Source of the DNA: Branchiostoma floridae
Taxonomy: Eukaryota; Chordata; Leptocardii; Amphioxiformes; Branchiostomatidae
NCBI RefSeq assembly: GCF_000003815.2
Contig: NC_049982.1
Coordinates: forward strand, 6,141,216 to 6,205,215
Direction: 5' to 3'
DNA: 64,000 nucleotides
The first letter of the stretch is position 1. The number at the start of each line of letters is the position of its first letter. A model generated the notes under the pieces. The model was not told the origin of the DNA, did no database searches, and saw only the letters and a list, made by a program, of their open reading frames with translations. The position numbers and the translations under genes are program-made. Shown piece after piece: positions 48,401-60,301 of the stretch.

Positions 48401-51400
48401 CTTAGGATATCATGGAGATGTGAAGCGTGAGTATAATTGTAAGAAGTTGAGGTACATTTAACGGTAATGCTTAACAGGTATGGATGTCTCACATACGGTA
48501 CTGCTGATTTGAGTGACATGGTGATTAAAATGCCATTAGGTCCTCTCATCTTAGATGGGTTGGGTGTCATAAGTTTTATGGGCGATACAGATGTTCTGAT
48601 TTCCTTACGATAAGGAACAGTTGTTAGTTGTCTCTTTCGTAGCCAATGGTACTTGTTTTTTTAGCAGACGGGGTTGGCGCCAAGTATTCATCTTACAGTT
48701 GGTGTAGGGCTATCAGAGGAAAGTGTGCATCTCATTTTTGTACCGTGTGAACAGCTGATGTTATGACATATTGGTGGAAAATCAAATCACCATCTGACTA
48801 AAGTTGGCCACATCCCTTCTTCTTTCTGAGTTTCCCAACTTCCTCCCACCACACCGCTCTGAGGCACATAGTCGAACCTCAATAATGCTGACAACCTTAG
48901 ACAGTTTAAATGTCAAACATCAAGCTTAAGGAACACCACGCTACCATATGCCGTCGACCTCTTAAACGCACATTACAGAATTAAGTGTCACATTTTAATA
49001 ATTACTAATCAGATGGACATCCTCTGTGTCATTAAACAAATACACCACTACTTTCCCATAACATTTATAACCATTACTCTCAAATACAACCGACTATAAA
49101 CATACATACCATCCACAAAAAAGCAATAAATATTTCATGGAGGTATGAGGTCCCCGAACTCTAGTTCAAAAATAAAGTAACTGTAAATGGAACATTTAAC
49201 TTCGACACATAAAGACCGTCAGTAAGGCTCATCTCACTCACTCACTCATGGCAGGGTATTGTCGCTCTCTGCATCAATATCGGCTCATCAGTATCGGAAA
49301 ATTCCTGAAATTAAATGCAACTTGTTGCAAATAATTGTCTTATTTGTGGGAACGAAAAGTATGATAAAATAAACTATAAAACGCACAATACGTACAAACA
49401 TTAGCCATGAACATGACTTGTGGAGACAGCCCTGCCAGGCCTAATTTGGAAATGTGATCCTGGTATTTTTGCAGGCCTACACCATTGCTCATCGTACCCT
49501 GTTGATGTACATGACCGAAGTACCAGCCGAGAGGGACTCAGCAACAACCTATCGTACGTACGATCCGCGCAAGGAAATGCCGCCTCGATAAAGATCCTTA
49601 CTTACTTACATTTGTATCTTCCCAAACTGGCCAAAACAGGAGTACAGGTGGAATGATATCTTTTTGACTTCGTTAAAATTAAACATTTCCATGGCGGTAG
49701 CCACACTGTGAGTTACAGCCAATAGGCCAACTAGGCAACGTTGTTCCTGCATACTAGTATACGGCAACTATGGCGGTGATCAGGTGTTCCGTACATTGAG
49801 AAATATGCAATTAAATGGGACAACGTTGAAGGAGCATTCCACTCCAGAAGCGAGTGTTATTTTTTGATAGATTATATTTTTGTGGTACAAATGCACCTGA
49901 CTTTTCGCAAAGTTACCTCATTTGTCTTTTCGACAATATTCTTTGCACCCAAGCACCCACATACGGACCCGCTTCTACGAGGGGCGTTCACTAAGTAATG
50001 CCCCTGACCCATTTTCCATAGCAGGAGATTAATGAAACTTGGCACAGTTATTAGTCTTTCTCTTCATAGGAACCACCCAGAGTTATGCATTTCTCCCATC
50101 GTTTGATGCAGCTCTGGACACCGTTTTTGTAGGACACCCCAGGTTGGTCCTCCAACAGATGCCTCATCAATGGCAGAAGAGGGACGACCAGGTCTGGGAG
50201 CTGTTTCCACAGACTTCCGGCCATGTTTGAATTCAGGATGCCAGCGTATTACAAGGTCATATGATGGGGCATCATCACCATAAGTTTCTTTCATTTCATC
50301 AAAAGTCTTCTTTGGTGTGCGTCCTTTCAATTACAAAAAACGGATCACTGCGCGCCACTCAACTGGTTCCATTTTACACATGGTCTATTTCGCACCTGAC
50401 TCAGTTCAAACACAAGTAAATCAGAAACCATAATTAGTTCAGAGCTGTTTTTTGCAACATAATCTATAAAGATATGAATCATTACACATACAAAATTTCA
50501 TTTAGATCAGACGACTGGAAGTGGGTCAGAGGCATTACTTATTGCACGCCCCTCGTAATGTAATGCACCGTATATGATTTTGTGACTTCCGTCACACTTT
50601 CTCGCTAACGGTAGTTTCATTCATTCATTCGTTTCGTTTCGTGACTATCACACATTTAGGGAGATACAAAAAAGTTTGAAGACTATCTCATCTTGGGATG
50701 GGGAAATTTGGTCACTTAAGTATAAAGAGCTGAAAGTCGGTCACCAGCGCACAATGCATTGGAAGGGTCCTCAGGGGAATTTTTCAGTTTTTAGGGCTTT
50801 CAGCCCGCGAACTCCCTAATACAAAGCGATCGTTCTACCCACCCTACTGCTAGTCCTCATTATCTTCGCCGAGAAGGTTATTTTTGGTGCCGTTTGTATG
50901 TATGTAATGTATGTATGAATGTATGTAGTTGAACAGCATAACCCAAGAAGCTATGGACGGATTGTCATAAGATTTTGTATTGTCAAATAAACGATAAGAT
51001 TTGGGGTTCCCTGGTGGGTTGCCTTGGTAGTGCGCCAGAAATACTGGTGCTGATATCCTGCGTTATGGATGAACGATGGTGATGATTTTTCTTCATTTTT
51101 CCCTGTCTAGGAATATTATGCCACATGCTGTCGTACCTGCTGGCGATCGCTGTCCATGGGCAGATCGTGGCAGCGTTCGGCACCACGGAATCTGCATCGT
51201 GTGTCAACTCCACAATCAGCAACTCAAGTACGGCCGTCACTGCGGACCCGGTAAGACAAACGTTAAACATTCTGTTTGTTTGTTTGTTTGTTTGTTTGTT
51301 TGTTCGTTGGAGTAACCGGTATATCACTTAAGAACAGTTTTTTTAGGGTAATACCAAACTTGGTTAGATCTGGAGATGACCTTATAGCGATAAATATGGT

Positions 51401-54400
51401 GTAGTCCTTATTATTTTCGGTGTGAGACTTTCCTCAAACACAGAACCTTCGCTTTATTTCCCTCCCAAGAGAAGAACTTCCCTAACAGACATCATAAACG
51501 TCAAAAGGCGTCCGTTTGATATACCTATTCAACATGTACCTACTGCTCTCATGGGCCTTGTTTTTTAGACAACACAAACGTAGATGCACTTACATAGTGA
51601 GTTTTATGAAATTACATCTAAATCTGCGCTAATCAGTTAATAGAATTTTTTTAATGTACCTAGAAATTGTTGTTTTAGCAGCAAACATGTTTTCCCTTTT
51701 CAGGAGACTGGTTACCTCGTATCAGCTGGAACTACAGCCGCCATTATCACTATCGCTGTCTGTGCAACAGTCTTCGGAGTCAAGGAGTATACAGGTCATC
51801 AATATCCCCATGTTACCTTCAGAATTACTAGGATTCGTTGCAACAGTGGCAAGATAAAGCGAAAGAAGCTGATAACATTACTAACGTTAGTTTCTATTCC
51901 ATATCATTGACAGATGATAACTATGATGATGACATCATGTCTCAGTCCACGGTAAAATAAGATGTATGTTACCACAGGGAGTACGGTCACCGGTGACGAC
52001 ACCTCACGAGGAACTCTGCTGAAGGACATCTGGGAAGTCTGCACCTTCAGGCCGTTCGCTGACCTGGTGGGCTTGGGGATGCTGTCAGTATTTGGCGCCA
52101 TTGTAAGTAGTTCCTTGTCGGACAATAGTTGTCACTTGTCAGCAATATGCGCCAAAGTGTAAACTGCAGGGGAGGAACGGATAATTGACATTATGAGCAT
52201 TCAAGCATTCGAAGGACCTTGAATCTTACATTGAACAAGTAATGGTCTACGATGCTAAGTTTCTATTGACCCACCAATGATCTTTCGGCAGCTTGACTTT
52301 TTTTTTACTTTATTTATTTTGCACAATCTTTAAAAGGTTAACATAAAACAAGTTAAAGGAAGAAAGTACGTGCAGGGGGGAAGAAAAAAGCCTCGTGGCT
52401 TGTACAAAGTCTTCCTCCAAAGTAACAAGATTGAATAGACGTGTAAAATTAAACATTAGACAATAATGTAACCAAAAGAATTATATCAATTAACAAAATG
52501 GAAATAAATCATAATAGTTCAATAATTGATAACTTATGCAATATCATAACGGCGAAATGAATGAAATGATGTAATAAGAATATAACATTGAAAGAAATGT
52601 AACAACTGACAATGAATGGGAGATTAATTAAATGTTGGATTATCTAATAATGACTTTTTTAACAGGTTTTTGAAGATGGGTTGTGAATGACAATGATGTA
52701 AGGTTTCATTTAAACTATTCCAGATTTGCGGACACTTGAAGAACATGGAAAACTTTCTTTGTTGTGTTTTTACTTGTATCTGTTTTAAATGGTTAGACTG
52801 TCTAGTATTGTAATGATGGTGGTCTGAATTGTGATGGAAAAGGTTCTGGAATTGCTTAGGTATAGAAGAACTATTAATTGTTTTGTGAACAAAAAGGCAA
52901 CTTTGCAGTTTGTTTATATCATATATAGTTAATACTTTTAAATTACGAAACAAAGATGCAGAAGGGAATGTATACGACACATTTGAGACTATTCGGACGA
53001 AGCGTTTCTGCAGAAGAAGTAGAGGTTTAAGTGATGTGGAGAACGTACTCGCCCATACGATGTTACAATATGCAAGATAGGGATATAGTAAACTATAGTA
53101 TAATATCATATATGTTTTAGAAGATAGTAGCATTGCGATTTTTCTGACAATACCTATGTTTTTATAGATTTTTTTGCAAATAAGGTCAATATGTTTTTTC
53201 CAGGTAAGTTTGTCATCAATGGTGACACCTAAGAAACACGTGTGCGTAACTTGATTAATTGGTGTGTTATTAATAGCTATTTTAACATTTTCCTTATTGT
53301 ATTTTTTCTTCCCTGCAAAAATAATGAAATTTGTTTTCTTGACATTTAAGGATAATTTGTTAATTTGGAACCATTTGTTTACTTTGTCTAATTCTATATT
53401 CATTTTACTGACTAATATATCAAGGTCAGAATGTGATGAAAACAAGTTAGTATCATCTGCAAATAGTAGTGCATATAGCTCATCAGATACATAAGCCAAA
53501 TCGTTGATATATATGAGAAATAATAGAGGACCAAGTATAGAACCTTGAGGGACGCCACAGGAAATTGATCTTGTATCTGAGGAGTAGGTATTATTGGAAA
53601 CATACTGTTTTCTGTTAGATAAATAGTCTTTTAGCCATGTGAAAACATATCCTTGAAAGCCATAGCAGTTAAGTTTTTCTAATAGAATTTTATGGTTCAC
53701 GGTGTCGAATGCTTTCGACAAGTCCAGAAACACACCAATGGTGAATTCATTCTTTTCTATGGCCGAGGTAATTTTATCTACTAATTTCAAAAGTGTCATA
53801 TATGTTGAATGGTGTTTACGGAAGCCATATTGGTGTTCATGGAGAATGTTGTTATCTTCTAAGTGCTGTAGAATTCTCTTGTATACTAATTTCTCTAGGA
53901 CTTTTGAAAATACCGGCAAAACTGATATGGGGCGGTAATTTGACAGTAAACAGGTGTTTCCCGATTTGAAAAGCGGTATGACTTTGGCTATCTTTAAATC
54001 ATTTGGGACCATACCAGTTTCCAAGGACAATTTTAATATATACGTGAGGGGCTCTAGTATTGAGCTGCTGACTTGTTTTATTAAGGAGGTGCTTAATTCA
54101 TCATTACCAGGAGCAGAGTTCTTAAGATTACAAATAATATTTGTGCTTCAATGTGCTTCAATGATCTATTTATGATTCTCAGAGACTTCCAGTGATACCT
54201 AACCTAAATCATAATCATGTTCTCAATAAATAAAGACGTTTTTTGCTCATTGGCTGCCTCGTAACTGTCCCCATCCTGTTAAAACGTACTTTTACTTGTG
54301 AGGTATGGTATCCTCATCCTTCGCCTGAGATGCCTTCATAAGATGTCTTCCTTCTCATGCGTACTATCTTCTCCATCACTGGCGATCTCAGGCCAATGAT

Positions 54401-57400
54401 CCCAAGTCTTGAAGGAGCACTATGTTTTTCCCTCGAGCTTGGCATCCTCGAGCACACAATCTAAGCACATTCCTCGAGTCCTCCTCTTGAACGTTTTCCT
54501 TAGTCTGATGCCTTTTCTAATACTAATAGAGACAATGGTAGACGCTATTGAGGCATTCTAAAGAAATGTCTCAACCACGTGATTCTACAGCCGGCTACGA
54601 TTACTTCAGTGTTCATTGTCTTTGTTTGATGGACCACATCATAGTTGGAAATATGTCAAAATCAAAGTCAGAGTACTTCCCGCCCCTGATGGTGCATAGG
54701 GCGCCGGCGGCGCCCATGTCCGTTTCAGTAGCCCTGGGCCACACAACATTATGCAATCACTACAGCAGGGGGCTAGTCCACTGGTATTGTGCTGCAAATA
54801 TGATGACTGTTAAAAAAAGCTTTATCGGCCATATTCCATTGCCATCAAGTCTCGCTCAAACAACGAGCCGTCATCTAACACCGTCCTTCTGTCCTCACCA
54901 CAGCTGCAGCAATGGTCCGCGGCCCTCGCAATTCAATACGCCTTTGGCCTTGAAGACCAACTGCAGAATCTTCTCCTCGCTCTTTTGGTAACGGCATTTA
55001 TTTTTCAAACTTCGGTTACAAAAAGTGTGCTTATCTTCATCCATGACAACTTCTTTAGAATCCAACTATGTATGTTCAACTTTATGTAATTTTATCCATG
55101 TATTGCAGCGTTATGTATCTTCTACTTCCTTGAAAGAGTAGCTGACAGTAGACAGTTAAATAGAGTTGAAACATCAATAAACACCAAGCTAGTCCTGTAG
55201 TCCATAAGTCGTTAATCAATATATGATCATGAGCACACTGTGCCCGCATATGAACATACAAATGGTCCTATTACCAGTAACAATCGTATTGGCAAGGATA
55301 AGTGTATGATCCTTGCTTTTGCTTTCTTCTACATCTAGGGAGCAACTGTTCTAGCCGTCCCCGTCGCCGCCCTACTGCTGACCCGTTTTGAGAAGAAGCT
55401 AGTATTGGCAGGATTCGCCTTGGCAAGTAACGCTTTACCAAATATTGATCGTATGAAGGTTTATCTGTGGCGGTAATCGACATAGCAAAAAGTGTTACGA
55501 GCCTTATCCGTACACAAAGTATAGCTGCCCAACAAGCTTTCAACCAGTCCTCTGGTCCTTTTCAATTGATTTCTCTGATTCGACCCAAAGCCTATATCAC
55601 GTGACTTGAACAGAAGTGTGACGTCAGCAACGAGTCGAATGTGACCAGGAGTTGGTATACCCCCCGTCGTCTGCAACCTAAGAAGTCACATATCCACATC
55701 GAGTCCACTGGACATTTGGTGGGTTTGGAGGAGGACTCAGAAATCCAGTCACAGAGCAGAATCACTTCCTAAGAGGAGTAAAAGAGGCCAACTAGATGAG
55801 GGGATCATCGACCATCCCTCAACAGAGATGGGGCCGATACCGACTGCTGGGCTCCTTCTCTACTATGTTAAATATACTCGTTTGAAATAAGCTTTGATTT
55901 GTTGTTAATATGAAGCGAAGTTGTGTTGGAACAAAACGTACCATTTTCCATCTACAGTTAGTGATTGGAGTTTCGGTGGGCCTGATGTATGCTCCGGCAC
56001 GGCGACTGGATGTTTTTTTCGTACTGTTCTGTCTCATTGGGATTGGATTTGCCGGTCCAAACTACATACCATGGTATACATGTTTCATTATTACATTAGT
56101 CTGTCATTCTACAACAGGTACTAGACCCTAAATGGAAATTGAACAATTAGTTCAATTTCACATTTTTCTTCCTTTAAACTCTTTACACAGTAGAATATTC
56201 ATTTCATGAATCTGCCATTTTTGCTATGTTATTATTTAATGTATGATTTCATATCTTATCAATTATTATGTTATCATTTGTTACCATTCTCTGATCTATC
56301 ACATCGTTGTAATCTGATATCAACTAGTTTCTATCATTATAATTTTCGTTTGTTTAATAATTGTAATTTGTTAACTTTGATGTAGGGGGAGATATTGAAC
56401 AAGGCATATGGCTTTTGTGTTGTTTTTTTCTGTATTAAATTTTATTGATTGATTTTGAAATGTGCAAGTAAATAAATATAAAAAACAGTGCCATGGTACT
56501 TTTACTGCTCAATTGTTTTTTTAAATCGAATTGTGACAGAAACACATACCAATATGTGGCATGAATTGATACTGCATTGGGGAGCCAGGCTCGGGCTACG
56601 TGACCAATATACGTAACGGGTCACGTGCCCTGAAGATAGCCTAGACGCCATCTTTGCTGTTCTTTGCTGTTTTAGACTTCTACGTACCTTGCTTCCACTA
56701 CACTCGTCATGATGCCGCAATCGTATCCATAATTGGTGATACAGGAGATGGTTTATATCGATACTACATTAAAAAAATGTTCAAAGGAATCTCATCATTT
56801 CTTAAATCACCATTATCTCCCTATCCCCCAGGACTATGCTGACTGACGTGGCGGATGACTTTAAGATCCAGAAGGGGAAGAGGCGGGACATGCTGTTCCA
56901 GACGTTATACCAGTCCCTGAATATAGCCGCCGTACTGCTCGCTTCAGTGACCTCAATAGTGGCTTTGGAGTAAGGAAATATTTTCTGAAGTTGTATCCAT
57001 TAAAGTGAGACAAACGAACTGAACAATACCGATAAAAGGAAATGTAAGAAAGTATTTTGATGATAACACATAAACTGTAATAGGATATCCTTTTCAAAAT
57101 ACAAGAACGCTAAACAATCAACAAGAAAGGATTGGGCCTACAGTACACAATAATATATTGTAAACTCTCTAGCAACAGTACACTGCAATTGATGACAGAT
57201 TTCAAGTGACAGATTTGATTTACAATGCCTTTGTGTACGTGACCATTTAGACCTTTTCCATCAGCTTAACCTCGTTCGGAGACGTCTTGGAGCGCCGGCA
57301 TTATTTTGGGGAGGGGGGGGGGGTGAGAGGCGCTCAATGGCGTCTGCGAAGAAGGCTAGGCTCAGCTATCAGTGGAAGCGAGGAGACGGTTACCCTGCAC

Positions 57401-58907
57401 ATGCCGATACTATACGGTGTTGCAATGTTTTCTGTGGTTGTAGTCCTCTCCAGATTTTTAAGGTTGCTGGAGAAATAATTGAAAGTGGCCAAATGGACGG
57501 AATAACATACCTGAGGAGTTAGCCGTCCAGAGAAGTACAGCTCTCAACCGTAACTCCCCTGGCCCACTAATAACTCCTCTGGTATAGTCTCTACCAGACT
57601 CCCGCCTGGCCGAATACTAGAAGTAGTAAAGGGACTTTGGCCAAGTTAGGAATAAAAGCCTAGTAGGAGTTAATTGGCCTAGGAATGTTGGCCCGCCTCG
57701 CGGTGCACGAGGAAATAACGCCTCTGACCCGACCGACTCCCCTAGCGTACTACTGATTGCAATTTCTTACTCTCAAAGCAGAGGTTAAGTCGCGAATATA
57801 TAGTAGTAGTCTGGAAATTTACAGGCGTAAGAGGAGCGTGTACATTTCCCGACTACTACTATATCTCCGTGACTCAACCCCTGCTTAGAGAGTACAATTT
57901 CTTCCATTGGACCAACAATCCGCGGAGCCTGGTAGAGGCTACCTCTGGCATATCATTCCGTCCATTTGGCTGATTCTAACTATTCAGCAACCAGTTGAGC
58001 CTAGTGGAGATTACTGTGATTCGTGGCTGGTTGAAAATGGGACACGTTTCTTGTCGTCTCCTGTAGGATCGGCGGTTACCAGTCCAGTGCATGCACCCAG
58101 CCGGATTCCGTCGCCTTCACCACCCGCCTGCTGGTCTCCTTCATCCCGGCGGGGGCGACCCTCCTCAGCCTGGTCTTCCTCTGGCGCTACCAGCTCACAG
58201 GAGAGAGACTCGCGGCGAACAAGGCTGTGCTAGAGGAACGAAGGTACCGTGTCTTAGACTCTCCCACTGCAGTAAAAGTAGTATTTATCAAGAGCGGTAA
58301 ATGCCAGTTCCACCCGGTAACACTTGCTTTCTGGCAAACATTACCAGACTTACCTGGCATTTACCTGGCATTTGGATCCGTTTCCCGAAATGTAACGCTA
58401 GTTCACCTTCATCCGCCTGGTACCCTATCATGATCCGTCTCAGGGTATTTAGGGATATCAATAGGGATATAAAGTCTCAATTGGACTATTTTGAAAATAT
58501 TGCAGTTTGAAACCACCGTCTGTCGACTTGATATCCCTAAATATCCTGTTTTACCCTGTTTATTTGTTACCCTGTGAATTAAGGTGAACTAGCGTTAGAT
58601 GGCATTTTCAGAAAACGTATTACAATATAAGTTTAACTGTTTGTTGCGGGATTAGCTGCAACTTTTTTCGAATGAAGGGAATCATGCAGATGAAACTGTG
58701 TCAACGACAAGAACATAAAAATATGCTGACCTCATTTATGTGACGTTTTCCCCCAGGACTCAGCAGTCTTCAGACAGCGGTAACACCGACACGGCAGCAC
58801 CTCCACCGTCTCTGGCCACGAAGTCACATGACTTACCGGACATGCGCGGACCGGTGCAGCTGACTTACTTCGGGCCTTACGGTTCCTTCCGGTTTAAACG
58901 CCCTTAA
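45491..58907 (+). CDS. MFSD2-like MFS transporter, copy C
   Basis: Same family and plan as A and B. Exons: 45491-45622, 46554-46678, 47529-47655, 49475-49553, 51111-51250, 51704-51794, 51978-52102, 54904-54987, 55339-55422, 55958-56073, 56832-56969, 58067-58243, 58757-58907; 522 residues, stop TAA. Residues W60-D61 and Y65 form WDxxxYP. The helix 5-6 loop has C185 and sequons N187 and N192; C423 is its likely disulfide partner. W368-F378 is the family hallmark [12 protein letters not shown]. The tail ends [15 protein letters not shown] 45491 is chosen because it aligns with the starts of A and B; an in-frame ATG at 45458 would add 11 residues. Intron 9 has a GC donor. Intron 7 carries a LINE and a SINE-like insertion; intron 4 carries a mariner derivative. 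Confidence 0.9.
45900..46022 (-). mobile_element. Possible LINE/SINE tail in copy C intron 1
   Basis: TATTTATTTATTTATTGG, then a GC-rich block ending in AGGGCTAGCCCTG, then AAACACATAAACAATACATA. It looks like the 3' end of a retroelement. Only this fragment is visible. Confidence 0.35.
47681..48410. repeat. 362-bp tandem duplication of a dispersed element
   Basis: Two copies, starting at 47681 and 48043, both begin TACCTCCATGAAAT.TCATGG. Both contain GGTTATATTTTCTGTTATG and CTCAAGAACGGCTGGATGG, and end TTTATGTCTGCTTAGGA. A fragment of the opening palindrome (ATTTCATGGAGGTATGAGG) recurs near 49132. It lies in intron 3 of copy C. Confidence 0.75.
49978..50555 (-). mobile_element. Internally deleted mariner element, copy 2
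   Basis: Reverse-oriented relative of 18012-18589, exactly the same length (578 bp), with TA at both flanks and TIRs starting CGAGGGGCGT (a few mismatches between arms). On the minus strand it keeps the helix-turn-helix part (KGRTPKKTFDEMKETYGDD, SYDLVIRWHPEFKHGR). In a second frame it keeps the C-terminus YKNGVQSCIKRWEKCI...GGSYEEKD, there without a stop. The internal deletion joint is shared with copy 1. Location: intron 4 of copy C. Confidence 0.9.
52295..54154 (-). mobile_element. 5'-truncated LINE (non-LTR retrotransposon)
   Basis: The 3' end is at the low coordinate, with an A-rich tail (complement of the T-run at 52298-52307) and AATAAA-like sequence. The 5' end is truncated near 54150, where GTGCTTCAAT is repeated twice. 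Copy B has an uninterrupted homologous stretch (near 38955-38990), so the insertion is specific to copy C intron 7. The terminal duplication is short or eroded (GCTT). Confidence 0.85.
52624..54147 (-). pseudogene. LINE reverse transcriptase, N-terminally truncated
   Basis: Open frame of ~508 codons with no ATG at its 5' end, starting just inside a TGA at 54148-54150. The opening has KNSAPGNDELS, the usual block before RT. Then come NYRPISVLPVF, FLDLSKAFDTVNH (RT block A catalytic Asp), CGVPQGSILGPLLF (block B) and LFADDTN (block C, FADD). The C-terminus has HYNTRQSNHL and QIWNSLNETL, typical of CR1/Jockey-group LINEs. The endonuclease domain is absent. The RT frame is unbroken, which suggests a fairly recent insertion, but the copy cannot move by itself. 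Confidence 0.9.
54656..54802. mobile_element. 147-bp SINE-like insertion
   Basis: Bounded by AAATATG at 54649-54655 and 54796-54802, a 7-bp direct repeat. The homologous intron of copy B reads straight through (GGAAATATGATGAC, near 39165). The insert contains a GC-rich hairpin-like core (GGGCGCCGGCGGCGCCC) and no coding frame. SINE identity is a guess from size and structure. Confidence 0.65.
57768..57894. mobile_element. 127-bp TACTCTC-type MITE
   Basis: Arms TACTCTCAAAGCAGAGGTTA and the complement ending at 57894 are joined by a second stem (TATAGTAGTAGTC / GACTACTACTATA). Both flanks carry CAATTTCT (57760-57767, 57895-57902), an 8-bp target duplication. Same TIR family as 43165-43957. Location: intron 11 of copy C. 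Confidence 0.85.
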
Positions 58908-59770
58908 GGTAGCCAGGGTATGTCTGGCTGAGGTATATATGGAAATAAAATCAACCATTTCCTCTGTTTCATTGGCCTACTGTTATGGGAAAGAAGTGAA
59001 ACCCTTCAATTGAAAATAAATTCAGAATAGTTGTCAGTACTCCGTTAATTCATTTATGTATTTCGATTGCCGTCCTCCGTTAAGGCATATGGCACATTTC
59101 CAAACCGGGGCCCAGCCGGGCAGCTTTCGATATAAAAGATATCAGACTACACATGACGTTAAGAGGATAGTCGTGTGTATGTTTATGTATACATGGCTAT
59201 TTTACGTTTCTACAAACAGCCCTCCCGAGCTCCGGTTTGGAAATCTGACGTTGGCCTAAGTATGCACACGCTGTATACCACGTTAATGATCTAACTGCTT
59301 GTTTGCTGTTACAAGAAGTATGACAGTTGTTCATTTCATTCATTTATTCATTTATTTAGCCAGGTATTCACTCTCAGGACAAAAGCGCTATTTTTCAGGA
59401 GAACCTGGGTACACCAAACTTCTCAACCATTCAATCCGACAAACATAGCATAGTTACAAATAGCATAATTACAAATTAAAAATAGAACAACAATGCATGA
59501 TTACATAAATTTCTACCTATGGGTAAGATTCGCTAGTATTGAAATCAGTCCTTGTTCGAAATCAGTCCACGTTTGAATCCCTTTAACGAACTGGAACGTC
59601 TCTGTTCTACGGTAAGTTTATTCCAAAGTATCGGTCAATAGTGTTGTATGCTGCCTTTGACTGCACATTGCTCTGGGGTATGTGTAATAGGTGGGGTCCC
59701 AAATTGTGAAGAGCTTCAATGCAGAACGCGTTCTCACCTCAGGACAGGCGGCGGCATCCACAAATGGTAC

Positions 59771-59991
59771 GCTCCCACCGTACTTGTGTCAAGCTTGCGT
59801 CACTGCGGGGTTCGAAAGNNNNNNNNNNNNNNNNNNNNNNNNNNNNNNNNNNNNNNNNNNNNNNNNNNNNNNNNNNNNNNNNNNNNNNNNNNNNNNNNNN
59901 NNNNNNNNNNNNNNNNNNAGAAAATAATAAAACAGTAACACAGTGAACGAACCCCGCAGTGACGCAAGCTTGACACAAGTGCGGTGGGAGC
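59771..59991. mobile_element. Inverted-repeat element with assembly gap 4
   Basis: Left arm GCTCCCACCGTACTTGTG...CACTGCGGGGTTCG (59771-59814) and right arm CGAACCCCGCAGTG...GGTGGGAGC (about 59948-59991) are near-perfect complements. The N run 59819-59918 (exactly 100) separates them. Single arms of the same family occur at 32113-32165, 60000-60050 and 63445-63480. Confidence 0.8.
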
Positions 59992-60141
59992 GCACTTTTA
60001 AGGTCCACTCTCACTACACTCGCGTCGCTCTTGCGTCGCTGCGGGGTTCGACAACGCAGACGAAAGCCGACGGAACCTAGAGGTGACGCGAGCGAACCTA
60101 GAAGTGACACAGGTGAACCTAGAGGTAACACAAGCAAGCGC

Positions 60142-60301
60142 GGCGGTTTTTTGAAAGTTAAAAAAATAACGCAATTGGCAAGATGCCCCAACAGTGACCC
60201 GAGAGTGACACAACAGGACAGGCGGCGGTTTTTTGAAAGTTAAAAAAATAACGCAATTGGCAAGATGCCCCAACAGTGACCCAAGAGTGACACAACAGTG
60301 A
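60142..60301. repeat. 82-bp tandem repeat, two copies
   Basis: GGCGGTTTTTTGAAAG starts both units (60142, 60224); each continues through CGCAATTGGCAAGATGCC and AGTGACACAACAG. Shorter AGTGACAC variants precede them. Part of the composite insertion. Confidence 0.8.

Noticed and set aside
50039-50230. Plus-strand 63-codon frame (with a partner at 18337-18528 on the minus strand)
   Set aside because: It is the antisense of the mariner derivative and occurs in both copies only because the elements are related.
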